Source: Strigamia acuminata (taxonomy: Eukaryota > Arthropoda > Chilopoda > Geophilomorpha > Linotaeniidae). From it: DNA of 64,000 nt. Below, one piece after another: positions 10,634 through 22,101 of this stretch. The stretch spans positions 14,632,001 to 14,696,000 of the forward strand of contig OX442319.1 of assembly GCA_949358305.1 (NCBI GenBank), read 5' to 3'. A program made the translations under genes and the position numbers. The notes beneath the pieces were generated by a model that did no database searches, was not told where the DNA came from, and saw only the letters and a list, made by a program, of their open reading frames with translations. How positions within the stretch are numbered: the first letter of the stretch is position 1; each line of letters begins with the position of its first letter.

Positions 10634-10664
10634 CCAGATATAAGTGAAAACGGCTTATATCTGG
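10634..10664. other. Perfect 11-bp hairpin near left end of B (possible origin)
   Basis: CCAGATATAAG (10634-10644) pairs perfectly with CTTATATCTGG (10654-10664) around the 9-nt loop TGAAAACGG. It lies 190 bp inside the element end. HUH Reps of CRESS type nick in the loop of such a hairpin, so this is a candidate origin. The loop does not match the classical viral nonanucleotide, and no iterons were confirmed. Confidence 0.3.
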
Positions 10665-13000
10665 ACAACAGTGTGAATTCAGCCAAATTCGGCTGCCAAA
10701 AAGGATTCCTGGGCCCATTTTCGACTGGTTCGACTCTCAGGGCCCAGTGGTCATTTGTGTGCTAATGTTTTTACAAAAATTCAAGTGTAATTTATTCCAG
10801 TGAAATCAGGTGTTAAATAACAACTTAATGCCACTTCAAAGTGCCCTTCGAATGATTTCAATCAAAGAAAAAATTTTATTTCACATATTTTTTTCTTCCT
10901 TTGGCAGAAAACACAAAAAAGCTGCTTTTGTCGTCGCCAGCAGATGGCGCTCATTAAAACAGTGCCGTCTAGTGCCAGAGCTGTTTTAATTAGTACCATG
11001 GGCGCCTATAGATTGGTCGGGCCACTACGGCCATTGGAATGTGTTTAAAAAAAAACGGTTTTAGCCGTTCTGGGTTAAATTTGGCACTCTTTCCACTAGC
11101 GCAAACAGCTAAAGTGCCGGATGAACACTTTGCTCTTTTTGACTGGAAAATTAAGGGTTTTGTGGCCCAAAATTTTGGAAAAAGGATTTGGATGGAAAAA
11201 AAGAAAACTAGAGACAATTTCACCCCTGGAACCTTTTTTGCAGCGATGAGCATTTGACTGGTGACCGGCTACACTGGAGACAAATTCACTACTGGAAAAT
11301 CTGGATTAGTTGCGCAACAAAACGCTCACTTCTGTTTTTTTTCCGCAAATTCAAGTCCATTTTTCATCAACTGGGTGGAAATTTGGGGCAAAAATGCATT
11401 TATTTATTATTATTTATTTATTTATTTATTTATTTATTCACCAGGGGTAAATGGCGATTTATGTCTCAAAACGGAATTTTGGTTTCAGATTTTACGCTGA
11501 AATAGCCGGGGTCTAGAAATTATCGTGTAATTTGTTGGAAAAAAGCTGGTTTTCTGTTTTAAAAAGCTTGGAGTCATCACCAAAAGTGTTTATCTGACGG
11601 CAGGATGGCAGCCAATGTCGAAAACGGCAAACCACCCCGTTTGGATAATTGGTCTACTTTCCAATTACAACGATGAGGGGGGTGGACTTCAATGTCTGCA
11701 TTAGGGCCATTGGCCTCCAAGGGACTTAAAATCTCAGGGCCCAGTGGTCATTTGTGTGCTAATGTTTTTTTTATTGTAGAAATTTGATTTACAATTAGGG
11801 GTTTCAAAAAAGATACGCTGGCGCCTTCCAGCACTGCAGAATATATTTATTTTGAACCAAAAGCCGAATTGGGCTTTAATTTGCTTATTTCCGGGGGAAA
11901 GTTTTGGTGCATAAATATAGCTAGTTCTGTCACTGCCGCCAGATGGCAGCTCCGTTAGCGGCAGAGCTCTGTCTTCGCCGCTTTGCAGACAACAATGTAT
12001 CATATTGTATCGTGTACCTGGGTTTTGGTGTCTGGCTTTTGTGAAAGCTTGGAGCTTGGCAGGATGGCAGCCATTGTCGGCCATGGCATATTACCCCGTT
12101 TTGGGTTGTTTTGTCTTTTGGGAAAAATGAATTAACAAACCAATAGCAGTTGATTTATTTATTTATTTATTGTTTTTTTTAATCAATTACTTTGTTTTCT
12201 TAGTCTAATATGGAAATGCAAAATGAAATTCATTTTATGTGCAGACAATATGCACAAAAAATTTCATTTTTGGCGAAATACAAATATGCGAAATAAAAAA
12301 ATTTATTCAAGTGAAATCAGGTGTTAAATAACAACTTAATGCCATTTCAAAGTGTTCTGGATGTAAATTAATTGTAATTCGTCACCACAATTCAATTTTT
12401 CTATTTTTTTCATTGTTTATTTGTGTTTTTCTTAAAACTTTTTCCAGACACTAATTTAGTGACTTCGCCTGGTGTCTGTTTTGGGCGGAATCCTCAGTTC
12501 ATCGAACGCAAGAATACGTACACAATATGTGTCTTAAAAAAAAGAAAAAAATTGATACGTTTTTTCCGGGTAAATGGCGGTTCACGCATTTGTTTACCGT
12601 TTTTGGCCAAACATGCAATTTAAGCCAATTACGGCTTTTTATTCAATATAAATATATTCTATGCATTTATGCATTTATCCGGGGTCTACTGCATTTCCAT
12701 GTTTACTTGTTTCACACCTGATTTCACGCAAAGAAATTTTTTTATTTCACATATTTTTTTCTTTCTTTGGCAGAAAACAAAAAAAAAGCTGGTTTGGACG
12801 GTGACAACAGATGGTGCTGATTGAAACAGCGCCGTTTAGTGACGGAGTTGTTTAAATTCCACTTTTGATTCCACTTTGGAATCAACAATAAGTTGTTCAT
12901 ACTAAGCCTTGTTTTTTTCCGGCTGATATATTATATCACAGCAGACACCCTGCACAAGCACCTTCAAATTTGGTTTCTGCAGACAAGCAAGTGGTGTTTT

Positions 13001-14405
13001 TTCCTAGGGGACGCTGGAACAGAGCTCATTCCAGTGTCCTCGACTGTGCTTGCGTGCACGCCCGCCGAAATCGAATTTGCAGGTGCCTGTGTTTAAGCCT
13101 AATCGGTATTGTGTGCGGGCGTGGGTCGGATCGAGTTTTTTTCCCTGTTTTTCAGGTGGATTTATATCTGTAATTTTTCGCAGAAGTAGTTTGTTTCCTA
13201 CTGACTTAATGTTATTCATGATTATGCCAGCAGAAAAAACAATTTGGACAGGTAATGTTGTTTGCATGCCATTTTATAGTTGGTTGTTTTTTTTTTTTTT
13301 TTTTTAATATGTGAATAATGATTTGTTCGTTCAGTTTCTTCTTTGTTCTCAGCTGTGAACAGCCGTTGTGGTCAAAGTGAGAGGAGCACGCGTTTCGCCG
13401 TTGTTGTGCCGACTGTGGGAATTAATCTGGATCCGCCAAGTTCGCTCTTTGCCCCTGCGAGGTGATTGTTTCACATTTCCTCCTCCATGCACAGTGATGG
13501 CCTGGCTGTGTATTGTCGGCAGAAGTGTGTAACAATTTCCGTGCAGGGGAAGTGGCGGTGTTTCCCGACGATTTGGGCGATTTTTACTCATTTGCGACTT
13601 TTTTAAGGAGGCGGGGGGGGCTTCCCTGCCTGTCGCGAATCTGTTTGTCAACTCCAAATAGCTGCTGAATCAATTCATTTCATTATTTAATTTTATTTTC
13701 TAGCCTTTTTTCCCAGCTAGAAATTTAGGGTTTTTATTAAATTTACCTGTCCCGACTCGAAGTATTACCTGGAGATATTGTGCATGTCGGCAGGAGTGCG
13801 CGCCAACTGAAACGTGTTTGTTTCTTCTCGACCAAGTGCCCGTTTGACAATCGTTTGAACAAAATAGGTAGCACGAAGTGTTTTCTGAATTAATACAAAC
13901 CAAACATTGCGCACTTATTCCATCGTGTCTGTTTCAACAAACAGTGTTGAAGATGTCTCCGGATTGGCGTTTTTTCCCAATTTAAAATACGTAGAACGAA
14001 TGTATGTTAGCGGCGCTAGTCTGGATGTTAATAGTTCAGCGTGGCCTCGAGTCGAGTAGATGTTGTCATTTCAGACCGTTCCGAGAGACAGTTGTCTTGA
14101 ATTTGCAGAAACCGTTGGGTTGGAACACAACTTCCGGGCGAGGTAGTAAGATTTGGTTTAAGTTTCTGTTGTTTGATGTTTTGTTTTTTGTTTTTGTTTT
14201 CGCCGTAGGTCCGTCAGAGGACATTTTGCGCTCTGTGTCCGAGTCTGTCAATGACAGTGCGCCGCAGGACGGTCCAGTGCCTGAAAAGAAATCATCAGCT
14301 TCAGTTTGTTCAGCTTCAGCTTCGCATCAGGCAAAAGAGTTTATTCCTCGATCGACATCAAACTGCCATCATACTTCACTCATGAGACAACCACCGGTTA
14401 ATAGA
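13001..14405 (+). pseudogene. Unrecognised decayed plus-strand exons
   Basis: Several stretches look like exons. 13182-13251 is open (SSLFPTDLMLFMIMPAEKTI) between a possible AG and GTAATG. 13375-13475 duplicates the start of the exon at 15985 (ACGCGTTTCGCC, GTCGGCAGAAGTGTG). 14204-14408 is a Ser-rich open stretch after TCGCCGTAG ending in a stop. None forms a continuous frame. They probably belong with the host-derived fragments that follow; I cannot name the source genes. Confidence 0.35.
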
Positions 14406-14789
14406 TAAATATTTGGGGTGTTTGTTGTGGGGTTTGGTAAGAGTTGGGCCGAATTTGGACCGAAAAAAAGTGGCATAAATTGAAAAAAGTGAATTTTGGT
14501 AAGAAAGAAAAACAAAAATTGGTTTTTTTTCCCGAAAAAAGAACAAATATCGCATTTTTTGGTTTTGAAAAATTTTAATACTGTATTTCTCCGCTTTACA
14601 TGGGATTAACAAATTTTGATTTTTGTTTGTTTTAATTTTTCTCTGCATTCAAGGTAAAAGACGCAGTAAGTGGAGGAAAGAATGACCATGTTGGCGTTAA
14701 ATCCGGGACAAAACGACCTGTATGTGACCATGTTCTTAGAGAGAGCAAGCGACTGCACGTATAGTAGGGAAATGATGAAAGCCACGACG

Positions 14790-17122
14790 GACAGTTGTTT
14801 GACGAACAATCACCACTGGTATTTGAAGCAGACTTTGGATTTCTCCATCAAAGATCGTTTGACGCCTCGACGCTCTACTAAAAAACCACGTTCCTGGCTG
14901 TCGCAACCAAATCAGCTGCTGCCTGTGCGGGTGTGTTGCCATCATATATAATTTGGTTCAAGCACGTTTTTTCCCTTTTTGGGCTCAATTTTTACCCATT
15001 TGCGACTTTTTTCAGGGGCAGGGAATCTGTATGGCAACTCAAAAAAGCTGCTGATTCATTTCATTTCATTGTTTAAAACTAATTAATAATTATTTTATTT
15101 TATTTTCTAGCCAAACTGTGACGGAGGTATTTCAGCCGAGAAACTTGGAGTTTTGTGTAATTGGCATGAATAGTCCCAAACATTTTGTTGAGTTTCGTTG
15201 CATTTTGTTGAGTTTCTTTGGTATTCTGCTGGAATTTTGAGGATTTTATTAAATTTGGGGTGTTTTAAATCGTGGGAAATGCGATGACCTACATCGGCGT
15301 CAACGTCGAATGAATATCACTGCATCACGCGGGAAGTGCCGCTGTTTTCCGACGATTTCGGCGCGGGCAGATTCGTTTGCTATGTGTGGTGACGAACCGC
15401 AGCATTGATTCGGCTGATGTTGACGACGCTCTCGTCGCCGTCATCGACTCCAGTGCGTTAAAATGTTTGTTTTGTTTCTTGATCTCTTTTTTTTTTGTTT
15501 CTCGCAGATAAATTATTGGCAACGCCGTCCCGTCCAATGATAGTTGCGCCGACAAACGGATGGTCGTTGTGTCAGGAGCGGGTGTAGAAGGTTCGTTGGC
15601 CGCGGCTCGGGAGGATTCAATTGCCGACTCGCTTCACGTCGCGTTGCGGCTGTTTACGTGTAAGATCGATCTACTGTATATTTCTTTTTTTTTTGTTTAT
15701 CAGTTGGATGAATCTCTCAATTCAGATTAGATTTGCCCAAAGCGGAAGCTGAACAGTTTTCCCTTCTGTTGAATTGGCGCCATTGGCTTTGTCTGAGTCC
15801 AGATTCGGTCGTGAGCGTCGGCAATCTCGACGGTTCGTCCTCGTTGATGCAGTTTCGCTTGCACGGATCTTCGTTGAAACTTCAGTATGAATTGGATCGA
15901 CTAGGTATATATATATTTTTTTTTTTGTGTTTTTGTGGTATTCCCGTTTACAATTCCTTTATTGAAGTTTTCTTTAAATTTAGCACGCGTTTCGCCGACT
16001 GTGGGCGTTAATCTGGAACCGCCAAGTTTGCTCTTCGACCCTGCGAAGCCATTGTTACACATTCCCGCCTCAATGCACAGTGAGAGCTCGGCTGCGCATT
16101 GTCGGCAGAAGTGTGAAACAATTTTTGCGCAGGGAAAGTGGCGGTGTTTTCCGAGGATGGGATGCAAAAGGAAACGAGCGCACCAATGCTGTGGGCAAAC
16201 CAGAATACAATTGGTGGGAGTGTTTGTTGTAAAAACATTTGTCGTAAACATTTACAGTCAGAGGCGTGCGAGGTGCACGTCGACGACGGCAAACTGCGGT
16301 TGAGTTGACGCGGCGACGGACAGTTGTTTGCCGTGAGCGCTATTTCCGAATCGGGTCGGAGGAATATTTACGTATTTCGTTGCGGCTGCACTCTCGTGTG
16401 TTCTGACAAGGGCGTTCCGGGATTGGAATACACGAGCTGGAATACTTGAGCTGTAAACCAAACAGCAGCGTCGTAGCTTCGGTTCAGCGATTGCCGGACA
16501 AACATCAGGTGATATTTTTGGAAAAGAACGGGTTGCGCCACGGAGAATTCATCGTTTTTTCCACCGCCTACGAATACACGGTGATTTATTCCTCAAGTTC
16601 TCAGAAATTTGTTAGTTATTTAAGTAAATTAGTAATTAAGTAATTAATTATTGTTATTATTCGATTCGTCAGATTTCGTGGCGTGCTCGCCATTTGGCCC
16701 CTGGACAACCCCCGACTGCCCCGGACTGTGGCGACATTGAGAGGTGAGATGGGTTTTTTGTTTTTTTTTTATTTTGGGAGTGCTTATGAATTTGTTTTGT
16801 TTTTGTGCACCAGGAAACGGGCGCACCAATGCTGTGGGCAAACCAGAATACAATTGGTGGGAATGTTTGTTGTAAAAACATTTGTCGTAAACATTCACAG
16901 TCAGAGGTGTGCGAGGTGCGCGTTTGCGACGACGGCAAACCGCAGAGGAACATTCACGTATTTTCTTGCGGCTGCACTCTCGACGATGAAGTTCCGGGAT
17001 TGGAATACATTCGGTCCAGCGATTGCCAGATCTGCTTTGGCTTATTTTCTTGTTTTTTCAGACAGCAATGTTTTTCGCATTTCGGCATTGAGTCTGTTTG
17101 TCGAGCGAAGTTGGACCTATGA
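14790..17122 (+). pseudogene. ELP1: Scrambled fragments of Elongator subunit ELP1 (IKAP) with introns
   Basis: Translated pieces match the WD40 part of ELP1, the Elongator scaffold that supports tRNA wobble-uridine modification. They are NNHHWYLKQTLDFS (14805-14846), DVDDALVAVIDS and KLLATPSRPMIV (15415-15540), RGDGQLFAVSAISESGRRN (about 16300-16360), and VIFLEKNGLRHGEF (about 16510-16555). A second, partial copy of the segment before RGDGQ lies at 16805-17122. The order is not collinear: the middle of the propeller comes before an earlier part. There are frameshifts, and a TGA stands exactly where the family has Trp before RGDGQ (about 16300). Introns with GT..AG remain, so the source was genomic DNA, not mRNA. 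Identification is strong for the quoted pieces; assignment of 15729-16200 is weaker. Confidence 0.75.
16673..16743 (+). other. 71-nt exon-like module (single copy)
   Basis: Preceded by a CGTCAG acceptor and followed by GTGAGAT. Its core CTGGACAACCCCCGACTG closely resembles GTGGACGACCCCCGACTG of the module at 19325-19395, and it has the same 71-nt length. It sits between two ELP1 fragments; one frame reads LAIWPLDN, which could also be ELP1, so its origin is ambiguous. Confidence 0.4.
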
Positions 17123-17179
17123 TAAAAGGCGCTTCCCCTTTCTGCCCAGCCAACTGTGGCGCGTAAATTGATGTGAACG

Positions 17180-18230
17180 GCACGACCGAGGCGCTCTACA
17201 TTGTTATACGCAGCCGAGCATTGTCACAGCCACCACTCACTATCCTCTTTTATGCACGGCCAAGTGACACTTGGCCGCACACATTGGCGCGGAAATAACG
17301 ATCAATGCTGATTTGTGTTTGACTAAGCTAGCTGAAAAAAAAAGATTTTTATCGGTACGCAGATTTCTACAGGTGAGTTTTTAGTGCACACATTTGATTT
17401 ATATGTTTTATTTTTTTGGGTCTTGTTTTAAGCCATTTTCCGCCATTTTGGGTCCTCGCCTCTCGTCTCTGTGAGGATGGCTTCTTTGGAAGCGCACATC
17501 TGTTTTGTTCTCCAGCATCCAGCAGCCAAGTCTGAGCAACATTCGAAGTTCTACCTGGTTTGGGTTAGGACAAAGTTCCGCTTTGGACACGAGCATCGAG
17601 CAATGGGTCTGGCCAGTCCGTTGCTCTGTGTTCATGTCCAAGGCAGATCTACCCAACACAGCCAGGTAGAACAAGGGTTTTTCCGGAAGTGGACGAATTG
17701 GACTATGTCTTATTACAAATAAATATTGCTTTGTTTTGTCATTTATTGATTCATTCATGGACCACTGGACCACTGTGCCAAAAACGAGCTGTCCCAAGCA
17801 CTGTGTCAGGAGCCCCAAAATGCATTTGCGTCATGTGTAAATTTAATTGGAGTTTACTATACACAAATGTGATTAAATAAATTTGTTGAAAATTTGGTGG
17901 AAATAAAATTTAAAAAATATGAAATATTCAAAAAGCAAATGCATATTTATTACACTGTGTCCACGTACACATACACGCCTGGGTGCATCCAAACATTGGG
18001 CGGACCCAAATTATTACAATTTCTGGGGGAGAATCAAAAACCTTGGATGCTTTTTCATTTATTCACTCCTGTCCATGCATGTGTTCTGGGCCAGGTGCAA
18101 ACAACGGTAATAAATTTTCCCCAACACATGGGCGCCATTACCATCGTAAGTGGCGCCCTCTTTGGGAAAATTACAAGCAACACGCACGCCCCCTGATGCC
18201 GTTTATCCCAGACCAAAATTGCACGCGAAA
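17180..18230. other. Spacer with a 125-bp fold-back sequence
   Basis: GTTCTACCTGG (17548-17558) and CCAGGTAGAAC (17662-17672) close an imperfect stem that continues inward (TTTGGGTTAGGACAAAG against TTGG and CTACCC segments). This is consistent with a small fold-back element. No gene is supported in the rest. Confidence 0.4.
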
Positions 18231-18240
18231 ATCCGGTTTC

Positions 18241-18520
18241 TGGGCCCGGATTGGCTATGGAGCGGTCGTGTTCGCTCTGGATCTGCCCTCCATGCACGTC
18301 GTTGGCTGAAGAGCAAATCCAGACCGAACACGACCGATCCATGCAAATCCGGTTCCTGGGCCCGGATTGGCTATAGAGCGGTTGAGTCCGGTCTAAATCT
18401 GTTCTCCATGCACGCCATTGGCTATGGAGCGGTTAAGTCCGGTCTAGATCTGTTTTTCAGCCAATGGCGTGCATGGAGAACAGATTTAGACCGGACTCAA
18501 CCGCTCCACAGCCAACCCAG
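18241..18520. repeat. Cluster of long inverted repeats
   Basis: The left arm 18369-18423 and right arm 18459-18513 pair over about 55 bp (phrases GAGCGGTTGAGTCCGGTCTA and CCATGCACGCCATTGGCT) around a loop of about 35 nt. Within the same stretch 18263-18282 pairs with 18317-18336 (GGTCGTGTTCG), and the phrase GGGCCCGGATTGGCTAT occurs twice directly. Such a structure would extrude strongly. Confidence 0.85.
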
Positions 18521-19011
18521 GCGCGTCCCCAAATCCGAGGATGCATTTAATATTTATAATATAGTCGGCGGATTTGGGGGTGAGAGATGGGCAAATGACA
18601 GGCGGCAAATCCGCTGCTCGCTGCTGGTTGGTTGCGGAAGAGCGTTTCCGGGCCAACTGGATTTGTTTTTTTAGTAGGGTTAACATTTTTGCAGGCAAAG
18701 CACAGCTTTTTGGTTGTTTCTGGATTCCGCCCAACTGGACAAGAAGGCATTTCCTTTGGAAAGGCATTTATTTCTGTTTTCAGGACGGCAATTTTGGAAA
18801 GCCTTCCCTTATTATTTCCTCATTATTTCCTCATTTCTGTTTCCAAGACGGTATTTCTTGGCTTTGGGTAGGCATTTTCTCATTATTTCCTCATTATTTC
18901 CTCATTATTTCCTCATTATTTCCTCATTATTTCTGTTTCCAAGACAGCTTTTTTTTGCTGGTTCAACATGGGCCAGAACAACCAAGACGGGCCCCAACAT
19001 TGCCACCGCCA

Positions 19012-19208
19012 TTGGCGGGGAGGGGGAGGGGGGAGAGGGGGCGGGGAGGGGAGGGGGGGGAGAGGGGGCGGGGAGGGGAGGGGGGGAGAGGGGGCGGGGA
19101 GGGGAGGGGGGAGAGGGGGGGCGGGGAGAGGGGAGGGGGGAGAGGGGGGGCGGGGAGGGGAGAGAGGGGGCGAGGGGGCGGGGCGGGGAGGGGGAGGGAG
19201 AGGGGGCG
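19012..19208 (+). repeat. Pure G/A-rich tract with G-quadruplex potential
   Basis: About 195 bases of GGGGAGGGG, GGGGCGGGG and GAGAGGGGG runs on the plus strand, almost without pyrimidines except single C bases. There are dozens of runs of four or more G. Long open frames across it (Gly/Arg/Glu on one strand, Pro/Ser/Leu on the other) are composition artefacts. Confidence 0.95.
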
Positions 19209-19324
19209 GGACATCGTAGATGATGAACGGAATATTTTGAAATTTGATTTGGACGTTTTTGTTTTCGGTTTTTTTTTTTCTTTTAATTTTTGATGTCTTT
19301 ATTCATTTTTCTTTTATTTTCCAG

Positions 19325-19395
19325 GCATCTTTGACCGACCAAAGGCCCGTGGACGACCCCCGACTGCGGTATAGCCACACAGGACATTGTAGAAG
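19325..19395 (+). other. 71-nt exon-like module (single copy)
   Basis: Preceded by a T-rich tract and TTTTCCAG, followed by GTAAATTG. The core is homologous to the array 2 core (both end GACAT..GAAAAG or GACATTGTAGAAG) and has the same 71-nt length. In the phase-1 frame it starts GIFDRPKARGRPPTAV and then meets TAG. It links element B to the element A arrays. Confidence 0.5.
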
Positions 19396-19840
19396 GTAAA
19401 TTGCTTTTTTTTAAAATTTGTTTTTGACGTTTTTTTTCATTTTTCATCTATTTTTTTCAGTTTTTATTCATTTTCGTTTCATTTTCCATCATCTAATGAT
19501 ACAGTATGCCCTGATGGACAGATATATTTGCATGGAAAATGCGGTAGGTAATTTTTTTCTCTATCTGGAAACTATAGAAAGCGTGGCAAAATCTGACGCA
19601 ATTCAATTAAGGTGAAAATCACGTTTGTGGTTGCGCTCTTCTCAGAATCGTGCCTTGAATCGTGCAACTGGACAAATATTATTATTCAACAAGTTGGTGC
19701 GCTAATTGCAGTCAACAGTCACCTCTGATTTTGTTGCGCTGAATAGTGAATACACTTTCCCAATTGAAATTTCATAAAACTGTACCTTTGAGTTAATTGA
19801 TTATTTTTTTTTTTTATTAATTTTATCAATTAAAATTGTT
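19396..19840. other. AT-rich spacer
   Basis: Intron-like T-rich DNA with repeated TTTTTCATTTT phrases, followed by mixed sequence. No gene seen. Confidence 0.25.
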
Positions 19841-19847
19841 TTGGCAG

Positions 19848-19999
19848 TGTCTTGTTCTGCAGGAAAGTTTTTTGATTTGGATAAAAACCAGTGCAGTCAG
19901 TGCCCATCAGGGACTTATTAGGATTCATCAAATCAATTTGGATGTCACGTCTGTCCCCAAGAACACATGTATGCATCCCCTGGATGGAGCAGTTATTGA
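19848..19999 (+). pseudogene. Decayed exon of a GCC2_GCC3 / ephrin-receptor-like cysteine-rich domain
   Basis: After a TTTTGGCAG acceptor the frame reads CSAGKFFDLDKNQCSQCPSG, then TY, a TAG stop (19919-19921), and on in the same frame to FGCHVCPQ. The spacing C-x(10)-C-x2-CP-GTY-x(n)-C-x2-CP is that of the ephrin-receptor-like (GCC2_GCC3) domain of SCUBE/SVEP1-type secreted proteins. The internal stop shows it is not functional as read. The source gene within this class cannot be named. Confidence 0.65.
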
Positions 20000-20800
20000 C
20001 AATTTATTGTTGACTAATTCGCACGGTGATATATCGTTGCAGTTTTTATTTGTTTTTATGTGACAACTTGGGATTTAAATGATCTCGCCAAATAATCACG
20101 TTTTCCGGGTGCATGCATGACCTTTTTCTGGCGGCTGTACTGTACAGCAATTTCAGAAGCATTGCAGATACACGTTGTTGACAATTGTGACATTGTGAGT
20201 TATCTGGAAACTTTTATCTGAGGTCAGATGTCAGACTCAGTCATGTATTTAGGTTTCAGATTCACCTATATCTAGCACACTGCACGAACTAATGATCAAG
20301 TCTGAATTGTATTTCACTATAGATCCACCAACCGAGTGGAGGCAGTGCTTTTGACAATGTACAATCAATAAACTTTGTGTTTTTTTGCTGCATGCCACCG
20401 AGTGTTGACAGTGCTTTTGAAAATGTGGAGTAAATATTGATATTCGTGATAAAGTGACCATGACATTTCTACTGCAAGCAGACACAGTTACTAATCAACA
20501 TTCAAGGATGTTAATATTTTATTAATATATTTCTTTTCACAAAATCAATTCACAACATGATTGAAATTGTTGCCAATTTTCAACAGTGTGTTTCGGAAAT
20601 TATGTTTGGATTCTTATTTGTCTGACATCTAGTGGCGAGTAAACGAATTAAACGATTCGGTCTTTCGGGTTTCTTAAGGATTTCCCGGCTCGTCAACGGA
20701 ACCACAGGCAAAGCTTAATGTGTTTAACCTAAGTTGTTTTAAAATAAAACAATTTTTATAATAATTTTTAAGTTACTAATTCTTTTTCTAATTTCATGTT
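20000..20800. other. Spacer without recognisable genes
   Basis: No coding character. A CATCTAGTGGCGAGTAAACG phrase near 20628 recalls the motif at the left end. A short open piece after GCCAG at 20817 (to 20891, GT at 20892) looks like another exon but is not recognised. Confidence 0.25.
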
Positions 20801-20905
20801 TGGCCGTTTTGCCAGGCGAGGGCGGCAGCGGAGCTGTCCGCCATTTGTATCCCGCTTCATCTTGGATGGTCGGAGAAAAGCGAGGAGAAAAGGTATGTTG
20901 GTTGG

Positions 20906-21046
20906 AATTTGGAACAGGTCGCTGGATAAGGGCCCGTCCGAGCGACCTGTTCCAAATTTGAACGCATACTGTGGCCATCGAATGTGCGATGGATGGCATG
21001 TTAGCTTCGTTCACGAACGTTCGCCCGCTCGTGATCGAAGCTAACA
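20906..21046. repeat. Two adjacent hairpins
   Basis: Hairpin 1: AATTTGGAACAGGTCGCT (20906-20923) pairs perfectly with its complement at 20941-20958 (18 bp, 17-nt loop). Hairpin 2: TGTTAGCTTCG-T-TCACGA (20999-21016) pairs with 21029-21046 (17 pairs, one mismatch, 12-nt loop). They lie between two host-like exons. Function unknown; palindromic insertions or recombination scars are possible. Confidence 0.85.
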
Positions 21047-21180
21047 CGTTGTGTTTGGTGTGAAGACAAATTGGCCTTTACAGCCGCTAACATGCATCTT
21101 TTAGTCACCTCCCAGATTAAACAAGCAAACTTGCCTCTACTTGTCGTGTTTATTTTATTTATTTCTCGTGTAATTTTCAG

Positions 21181-21572
21181 TTTGCGATGATCTGTACTCG
21201 ACGGACGTAGACGAGCATTGCCAAAGCGATGGAGAAGTGAGTTAACCACGGAAGAACACTCGCAAATCTGTTTTAATTTATCAATTGATTTTGCCATTAC
21301 AGTCACAAGAACCAATCCACAATAATTCCAGTTCTGGTCGGATCGCTGACGGCCGACAAAGAGGCTGAGTACGGCAAGATTTTTAGTCCGTATTTGGCGA
21401 ATCCGGAAAACCTTTTCGTCATTTCGTCCGTTTTTTGGGGTAGAAATTGGACTGTGTTTTTTTTTTTTTTTTGTGGTTTTAATTTTTTGTTTCATTTATT
21501 TCGTTGATAGGTCATCGATTCCGATACACTTACTACGACAAATCGTTCGGCGAGATTTACAAATCGAAATGA
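21181..21572 (+). pseudogene. MEMO1: Three decayed exons of MEMO1
   Basis: MEMO1 is a widely conserved eukaryotic protein of the dioxygenase-like MEMO family acting in cell motility signalling. Exon a is 21181-21236 (VDEHC, then an internal deletion, then IAKAMEN). Exon b is 21303-21439 ([38 protein letters not shown]). Exon c is 21511-21572 (HRFRYTYYDKSFGEIYKS then K-stop). All junctions are GT..AG, and the a-b and b-c joins restore codons, so the introns are those of a gene. The protein would be truncated after IYKSK, roughly two thirds of the way through the family, and exon a lost the stretch around the MHLPY motif. A captured, broken copy; identification is firm. Confidence 0.88.
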
Positions 21573-21744
21573 AAGGCGTGATTGCAATATGCCATTTGTG
21601 TAGTGCAGTATTAGAACTCTTTCTTACCGTGTGAAGGCAATTTGTTTGTATGAAATGGATGATTTTACGCCATAAAAGCCAATTTGTGCACACTTTGCAT
21701 GTGAATAAGGCACCGTGAACATCTTAAACACTTACATTTCGAGT

Positions 21745-21933
21745 ATAAATTGATCTATGAGTACAACTGTTGGACGTATTCGTCGGTGCCCGTGAGCACC
21801 GACGAAAAGTGAAAAGTGCCATTTTGTGAAAAGTGCCATTAGTCCCGACGAACATCAGTATTTATTGAGCGGCTCCAGCGATAATTTTGCCTACATTTGG
21901 ACGCACCTCGGCCACGGGGGACAACACAAGGAG
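21745..21933 (+). pseudogene. DTL: Decayed exon of DTL/CDT2 (WD40 substrate receptor of CRL4)
   Basis: From about 21822 the frame reads FVKSAISPDEHQYLLSGSS, DNFAYIW, typical of a WD40 blade of DTL/CDT2, the CRL4 ubiquitin-ligase receptor acting on PCNA-bound substrates. The exon ends at GTAAAAC (21934). Just upstream SSVPVSTDEK is followed by a stop, and GAAAAGTGCCATT is duplicated, which breaks the frame. This is an isolated exon fragment next to MEMO1. Confidence 0.7.
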
Positions 21934-22101
21934 GTAAAACACTTTTTTTGAAATAAATTTTGGACGCTTTTTTTGGATTTTATCTAGCATTATCAGTTAA
22001 TCCCAATCATTTGCTTTATTTCTGTCTCATTGGACGCCTCATTGCTATGGTAAATCATATTCTGTTTGCGTCAAGTTTCTAATTTACAAAAATTATTTCA
22101 G

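Larger units (their letters stand above)
10446..13000. other. Left terminal region of element B
   Basis: No gene is supported. The region contains a 38-bp direct repeat (10735-10772 and 11732-11769, phrase GGGCCCAGTGGTCATTTGTG) and three versions of a motif CAGATGG.GCT..GT..AGTG.C.GAGCTGTTT (near 10938, 11938 and 12798). A dispersed repeat at about 12200-12700 ends in CCGGGGTCTA. The rest is AT-rich. Short open frames here have no coding character. Confidence 0.4.

Noticed and set aside
18963-19223. Gly/Arg/Glu- and Pro/Ser-rich open frames
   Set aside because: They are open on both strands only because the tract is almost pure G and A; no start context or splice structure supports them.
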